A stretch of 64,000 nucleotides of DNA from SW10 sp965657795 (GTDB lineage: Bacteria > Verrucomicrobiota > Verrucomicrobiia > Verrucomicrobiales > Akkermansiaceae), in assembly GCA_965657795.1 (NCBI GenBank), contig CBFHQJ010000004.1, forward strand, positions 29,128 to 93,127, read 5' to 3'. How positions within the stretch are numbered: position 1 is the stretch's first letter; every line of letters starts with the position of its first letter. Below, piece after piece: positions 59,629 to 64,000 of the stretch. Made by a program: the position numbers and the translations under genes. The notes under the pieces are model-generated. The model did not search any database. It was given only the letters and a program-made list of their open reading frames with translations, and had not been told where the DNA came from.

Positions 59629-61341
59629 TTTGGCGGGTTTGAGGGGTCGTTGGGTTGGGCTTCTCCTTCGAGCAAATAGTATTCCTTGAGGATGCCATCA
59701 AGAATTTCGGTCGCGATTTGCGTGTCCTGTTCGTCTCGGGAATCAAGCGCGATTTCAAAACGACTGAGGGCCTGATCAAGTTGCTCGCGGGCCGGACCGA
59801 TCAGCTCGGTAAAGAGGCGGTGGGCTCTCTCAATGCGGGCGCGGTTCGGCAGCAAGTCGCGCGGACGGATTTTGAGCGGTATTAGTTTGTTGAGAGCATC
59901 TTGGACCTCCGCTGGCGTCAGTGTTCCCGGTCTTTGTTCGATGACTTTAGAGTAGATCTTCCCTGTTGCCAGCACGGTGACATCGACCTCAAGGATCCCG
60001 TTCATATCGTAGCTGAATCGCACCTCGATGGTGCCGGGTTGCGTTTGTCCGGGACGTGCCTTTAAGCCCGAGATTTTGATCTCTCCAATTTTTTGATTCT
60101 CCTTCGTCAACCTGGCCTCGCCCTGGAAAATCGAGAGATGTATCTCATCTTGCTCGGGCCCAAGGGTGGAGTAGATGTCAGATCTGCTGGTGGGAATGGT
60201 GGTGTTTCGATCGATGATTGGTGAAAAGAATCCTTCTTCAATTCGGGATGCTGAAATCTGTCTGCTAATCTCAACACCGAGGGTGTGGGGAGCGACGTCG
60301 GTGAGGACAAGATCGCCAACCGCCTGGTCCTCGCGACAAAGTGCGGCCTGGATGGCAGCCCCCAATGCGATGACCCGGTCGGGATTGAGTTTTTGGTTTG
60401 GAAAGCGCCCCAGATTTGTTCTCAGGTCCTCAAGAATCACTTCCATTCTGCTTGCTCCGCCAACGAGAATGACATCATCCAATTCATCGGGGTCGACGCC
60501 GGCATCTCGCAGGCATCGCTTGATGACCGGACGGATTCTGGAGGTTAGCTCTGCGGTAGCCTTGCTAAAAAAGATCACGGGAAATTTCGAACTCTTGACC
60601 TCCCAGTTCGAGGGTGGTTTCGCTTTGCAAGGAAAGCCTTCGTTTCGCGATTTCGACCACTTGGCGCCAATGTCCTTTCTCAACCGCATTGAACTCCAGT
60701 CCGTGGTCAATACAAATTTTCTGAAGAAATTGATCAGTGTAGTCCTCACCTCCAAGATGACTCTCGCCGGAGGAAGACTTGACCTCGATGACTCCGTCAA
60801 AAATTTCCAACAAGGTCACATCGAAGGTTCCCCCGCCAAGATCAAATACCAAGATGGTTTGTTCAGAAGCTGGATTGGCATAGCCATAAGCGAGGGCCGC
60901 TGCGGTGGGCTCGTTGATGATTCGCAGAACATTCAGACCGGCGAGTTTTGCGGCTTCGATGGTGGCTTGTCGTTGTTCGTCCCGGAAGTAGGCTGGCACG
61001 CTTATGACTGCGTCGTCGACCTCTTTTCCGAGATGCATCTCTGCGATTCGTTTGAGTTCACGCAGGACGATTGACGAACATTCGATCGGGCTAAGGGAAA
61101 TGTCTCCAATGTGGTAAGTCACATCAGTTCCCATATCCCGCTTAAAGCAGGCCTGTCCCGAATCGGGATCAACCACGAGGCGATCCTTGGCAGCTCGTCC
61201 GACTAGAAGTTGTTGATCATCTGCGACCGCCACGACGGATGGAGTCAAAACCTCTCCCAATTCATTGGATAAGATCTCAGGTCGCCCACCGGTCATAGTG
61301 GCGACAAGGCTATTGGTCGTTCCTAAATCGATTCCGATCAT
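59625..61341 (-). CDS. Hsp70 (HscC/DnaK-like), split by a +1 frameshift at 60565-60572
   Basis: Two frames together make one Hsp70 of ~571 residues. The first (61341 to 60565) holds I-G-I-D-L-G-T-T-N-S, N-E-P-T-A-A-A-L-A-Y-G and V-F-D-L-G-G-G-T-F-D-V (ATPase phosphate loops) and ends ...S-R-D-L-F-stop. The second resumes S-K-A-T-A-E-L-T-S, I-L-V-G-G-A-S-R-M, G-A-A-I-Q-A-A-L, and the substrate-binding domain T-T-I-P-T, ...Q-G-E, P-G-T-I-E-V-R-F-S-Y-D-M-N-G-I-L-E-V, to the stop at 59625. The shift lies at CTT TTT TAG C: dropping one T restores L-F-S-K. Either homopolymer error, mutation, or +1 slippage. Length without the shift fits HscC rather than DnaK (~640). Confidence 0.85.
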
Positions 61342-61371
61342 CGGACGGTCAAACGAGACTATCGAGTCGGT

Positions 61372-62157
61372 CTATTTTACGGCCGCCGGTCCCCAGACTT
61401 CCTTCATGATGGCGAAGGCTTTGGGGTCGAAGTCTTTAAGCTCGGCGGCAACGAAGGGGTAGAAGTCGTTGCGGTAAAGGTAGGCCTCGGTGGCTTCGGC
61501 GAAGTATTCCTTGTGGTTGGTGGCGGCGTAGTGTCGGACGGTGCGACCGGTGAAGAGTTTGACCTTTTCGAGGATGCCTTTTTTCATGGCGGCATCATAG
61601 GAGGCGATGATTGTTTTCTCATCGAAGCCGAGAATCTGGTCGTGGTAAGCGTGGGCCAGTTCATGAAGAATGACGGCAGGGTGCTTGAGCATTTGATCGC
61701 GTGAGTAAAGAGCGGAGGCGTTGGTGATGTGGACTTTCTTGGCAAGGCGGGGATCGTAGCCTCGCCCGGTGAGCCAAGCGGCACCGGGGTGATATTGCAT
61801 CCCGGTGAGCTCGGGGTGTTTGTTCTCAAGCCAAATTTCCATCTTCTTCATCTTGGCGAGTTTTTCCTCGGGCAGGAGAATGCAGATTCGCTGAAGGTGG
61901 TTGGCGAGCATCTTCATCGCTTTTTCTCCCGTCTCGGCATGTTCTCCACCTTCAAGAAGAGTGGGGTCGACATGCACGGTCCAGCCTTCGATGTTCTTTT
62001 GTACCGGTTCGATCCAGCCGACTTTTTTGGGAGGCGCTTTCTCCGGCTTGTCGCCAAAGGCAAGCCAGGCGGAGGAGGCCAGAATGACGAGGGGAGCGAA
62101 CAATTTCAGGAACTGCCGGGCGCGGGAGGAGGAGGGGAGAACGGATTTCAGGGACAT
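61372..62157 (-). CDS. Secreted zinc metallopeptidase (HELAH, gluzincin type)
   Basis: 261 residues with a signal/anchor segment (FLKLFAPLVILASSAWLAF). Zinc motif H-E-L-A-H (His165, Glu166, His169) followed by A-Y-H-D. A downstream H-K-E-Y-F-A-E-A-T-E-A-Y supplies the likely third ligand (Glu217 or Glu221) and the Tyr common in anthrax-lethal-factor-like and related gluzincins. The rest has GWTVHVDPTLLEGG and PGAAWLTGRGYDPRLAKK, found in PVC copies of this protein. Probable periplasmic or surface peptidase; substrate unknown. Same strand as the Hsp70 gene, 30 bp upstream of its start, so possibly one transcript. Confidence 0.85.
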   Translation of the reverse strand: MSLKSVLPSSSRARQFLKLFAPLVILASSAWLAFGDKPEKAPPKKVGWIEPVQKNIEGWTVHVDPTLLEGGEHAETGEKAMKMLANHLQRICILLPEEKLAKMKKMEIWLENKHPELTGMQYHPGAAWLTGRGYDPRLAKKVHITNASALYSRDQMLKHPAVILHELAHAYHDQILGFDEKTIIASYDAAMKKGILEKVKLFTGRTVRHYAATNHKEYFAEATEAYLYRNDFYPFVAAELKDFDPKAFAIMKEVWGPAAVK

Positions 62158-62239
62158 GGAGTGATAGTTGGCTTTGTGTGCTTACGTTGTCATCTTTCAC
62201 GGTATTGCACCAGCCCACGGAAACCTTTTGACTGAACCT

Positions 62240-63805
62240 ATGAAACAAATCGCGCTCTCCCTGTTCTTCTTGATCCCTTTGATGGCCCGGGCCGACAAGA
62301 AGCCAAATATTCTCATGTTGTTTGCCGATGACCTCGGTCGGTATGCTTCGGCATATGCGTCCAAGGACCAGCCCTCGGTGAACGACATTATTTCAACGCC
62401 AACTTTCGATCGGCTGGCCAGCGAGGGAGTTCTTGCGACTAATGCGTTTGTATCGGCTCCCTCCTGCTCGCCTTGCCGGGCGGCTTTGATTTCCGGACGT
62501 CATTTCTTCACCAATGGTTCGTGCTCACAGCTCCACCATCGCTGGCACGGTCCAGAGGCTTCCGACCCCTGGAATGAGATCTCCGGATACGCGGAAATTC
62601 TTAAGAAGAACGGGTATCACATCGGGCTGACCCACAAGGACCACGTGAAGGGGAAGAAATTTGGTCCCCAGTTCAATAAGGCGGGGCGGAAGGTGAACGG
62701 GTTTTCCCAGTATGTTAGCAAGGGGCCTGAGATTCCCAAGAGGAAGAAGGATCTTTATGAGGAGTGCCGGGCCAACTTCCGGAGCTTTCTCGAGAAGCGT
62801 GGGAAAGAGCAGCCTTTTATGTATCACTTCCACCCGACGAATCCGCACCGGTCTTGGACGCGGGGTTCGGGTAAGAATCTTTGGGGGCTCGATCCTGAGA
62901 AGCTGAAAGGGAAGATGCCTCCATTTCTTCCTGATGTTCCGGTGGTGCGCGAGGACTTGGCGGATTATCTGGGTGAGGCCATGGCGTTTGATGAATGCTG
63001 CCGGATTTTGATCGAGGAACTCAAGGCGACCGGAGAGTATGACAACACCTTGATTGTCATTTCGGGAGATCATGGTGCGCCGGGTTTTCCGCGGGGTAAG
63101 ACGAATTGCTATGACTTCGGAGCGCGGGTTCTTTTCGCGGCGCGTTGGCCGGGACACATCCAGGCTGCTCAGACGTTGACCAAGCCAATCTCGTTGATTG
63201 ATCTCGCGCCCACTTTTCTGGCGGCTGCCGGAATTGAGAAAGCGGAAACGATGCATGGTGAGAACCTTCTGTCGGCGCTGGGTTCCGGCGATCATTCCGC
63301 GCTGAGGTCATGGGCTTTGATCGGGCGGGAGACGCACGTGGAGACCGCGCGGGACAAGCAGCTTCCCTATTCGATGCGATCAATCCGGACGGAGGATCAT
63401 CTTTACATTATTAACTTCACCCCTGAACGCGAGCCGATGGGTGACTTGCTGGCTCTTGAAAAGGGTCCGCTTTCTTTCAAGGATCTTGCCGGAAAAACGC
63501 GACTCACTTATGCCGATCTCGATGCCGGACCAACCAAGGCGTGGATGGTTTTGAATCGGGAGAATCCGGAGTTTAAAGAGCAATGGGAGCTTGGCTTTGG
63601 AGCGCGGCCAGCCGAGGAACTTTATGAGCTTAAAAGCGATCCGCATCAGGTCAAGAATCTGGCGGCAGATCCCAAGCATGAGGCGGTGAAAGCAAAATTG
63701 CGTGCCCAGCTCATGGCCGAGTTGAAGGAACACAATGATCCGCGTCTAAATGGCGACCAGTTCGACTACCCACCTTATTGCAAAGAGGGCTTGGAGAAGA
63801 AGTGA
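62240..63805 (+). CDS. Secreted sulfatase (second)
   Basis: 521 residues from the ATG at 62240 (KQIALSLFFLIPLMARA signal peptide; the frame is open back to 62168). Sulfatase core: L-F-A-D-D-L-G (metal Asps), formylglycine site C-S-P-C-R (Cys76) followed by A-A-L-I-S-G-R, K-D-H-V-K-G-K, P-H-R-S-W-T, and I-S-G-D-H-G-A-P-G. C-terminal P-A-E-E-L-Y-E-L-K-S-D-P-H-Q-V-K-N-L is diagnostic. Resembles heparan N-sulfatase-like enzymes (SGSH type) more than the 10142 gene does. Needs formylglycine maturation. Divergent from the metallopeptidase. Confidence 0.92.
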   Translation: MKQIALSLFFLIPLMARADKKPNILMLFADDLGRYASAYASKDQPSVNDIISTPTFDRLASEGVLATNAFVSAPSCSPCRAALISGRHFFTNGSCSQLHHRWHGPEASDPWNEISGYAEILKKNGYHIGLTHKDHVKGKKFGPQFNKAGRKVNGFSQYVSKGPEIPKRKKDLYEECRANFRSFLEKRGKEQPFMYHFHPTNPHRSWTRGSGKNLWGLDPEKLKGKMPPFLPDVPVVREDLADYLGEAMAFDECCRILIEELKATGEYDNTLIVISGDHGAPGFPRGKTNCYDFGARVLFAARWPGHIQAAQTLTKPISLIDLAPTFLAAAGIEKAETMHGENLLSALGSGDHSALRSWALIGRETHVETARDKQLPYSMRSIRTEDHLYIINFTPEREPMGDLLALEKGPLSFKDLAGKTRLTYADLDAGPTKAWMVLNRENPEFKEQWELGFGARPAEELYELKSDPHQVKNLAADPKHEAVKAKLRAQLMAELKEHNDPRLNGDQFDYPPYCKEGLEKK

Positions 63806-63836
63806 TTCAGTTTTGCGGTTTTTGTTTTGATCTGAT

Positions 63837-63992
63837 TTAGTCCTTCTTTGGCTTAACGCGGTAGTTTTTTGAGGTCAGGGGTTGGCCGGAGCGGGAGACG
63901 ATGATGGTTAGGGTGCCGTCCGTGTTGTAAAGGTAGAGCTCGGCGGTGGATGATTGCCCATTCGCGTCAACTAATGATCTGAAGCCAAGTAT
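63837..63992 (-). pseudogene. C-terminal gene fragment at the window end, no start codon
   Basis: The minus frame from an in-frame TAG at 63995-63993 to TAA at 63839-63837 encodes 51 codons (LGFRSLVDANGQSSTAELYLY, TDGTLTIIVSRSGQ, NYRVKPKKD). There is no ATG, GTG or TTG in frame. The composition resembles a small beta-barrel domain (SH3/SLA1-like). It is the end of a gene interrupted by a frameshift or nonsense change, or it uses a rare start; the rest lies beyond the window. Confidence 0.4.
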
Positions 63993-64000
63993 CTACAAGG

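Overview
The window looks like a chromosomal segment of a free-living, probably aquatic Verrucomicrobiota (PVC superphylum) bacterium. This rests on protein families that can be read directly: DUF1501, DUF1552, DUF1553/DUF1549 and DUF1592-type planctomycete cytochromes, a PVC-type CxxCH dehydrogenase, sulfatases, 3-keto-disaccharide hydrolase (DUF1080), a Gfo/Idh/MocA oxidoreductase with a Tat signal, a PEP-CTERM protein, and several very large secreted repeat proteins. No rRNA, tRNA, CRISPR array, transposase or integrase was seen. Species cannot be named from the sequence alone.

Layout: 0-13.2 kb holds secreted carbohydrate-active and accessory genes: a Tat alpha/beta hydrolase cut by the window edge, a PEP-CTERM protein, a large secreted protein, a metallophosphoesterase, three tandem SGNH (CE6/sialate O-acetylesterase-like) genes of which the third is fused to a cytochrome dehydrogenase, a sulfatase and a periplasmic thioredoxin. 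13.4-18.8 kb has a Gfo/Idh/MocA protein and a DUF1501 + DUF1553/1549 pair. 18.9-21.1 kb is an OmpR-type two-component system with a probable autoregulatory operator. 21.1-23.8 kb has a parallel beta-helix protein, a small secreted protein and a half-size phospholipase D. 23.8-28.9 kb is a visibly A+T-richer block with an MBG-repeat protein, an EF-hand protein with an 18-bp tandem repeat, a His-rich membrane-anchored protein, and a sigma factor / membrane protein / Spy-like protein trio resembling cnrYXH. 29-32.6 kb holds a GYF-like small protein, an HD hydrolase, membrane proteins and a DUF885 peptidase. 32.7-37.4 kb has a PQQ-like propeller, a Tat metallophosphoesterase, a small basic protein, an EF-hand lipoprotein and an outer-membrane barrel. 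37.4-42.7 kb is one giant repeat protein. 43-49.4 kb is a DUF1592-DUF1552-DUF1592 triplet with duplicated outer genes. 49.4-58 kb has DUF1080, a giant CotH/lamin-tail protein, a decayed gene and a large esterase. 58-64 kb has an Hsp70 (frameshifted) / J-like / membrane protein operon, a gluzincin metallopeptidase, a second sulfatase and a gene remnant.

Read together, the window is mostly an exported-protein repertoire for sulfated or acetylated glycans: sulfatases, esterases, a beta-helix protein, DUF1080 and Gfo/Idh/MocA, plus periplasmic c-type cytochrome complexes. Five proteins carry Tat-type twin-arginine leaders. Five otherwise unrelated secreted proteins end in the same C-terminal module (Y-S-x-D-L-x-x-W ... 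R-F-Y-R).

Points that most deserve follow-up: the cnrYXH-like module; an Hsp70 interrupted exactly at a slippery UUU-UAG; two adjacent genes whose complete signal peptides lie upstream of any ATG/GTG/TTG start; the shared C-terminal module; and the duplicated DUF1592 pair around DUF1552.
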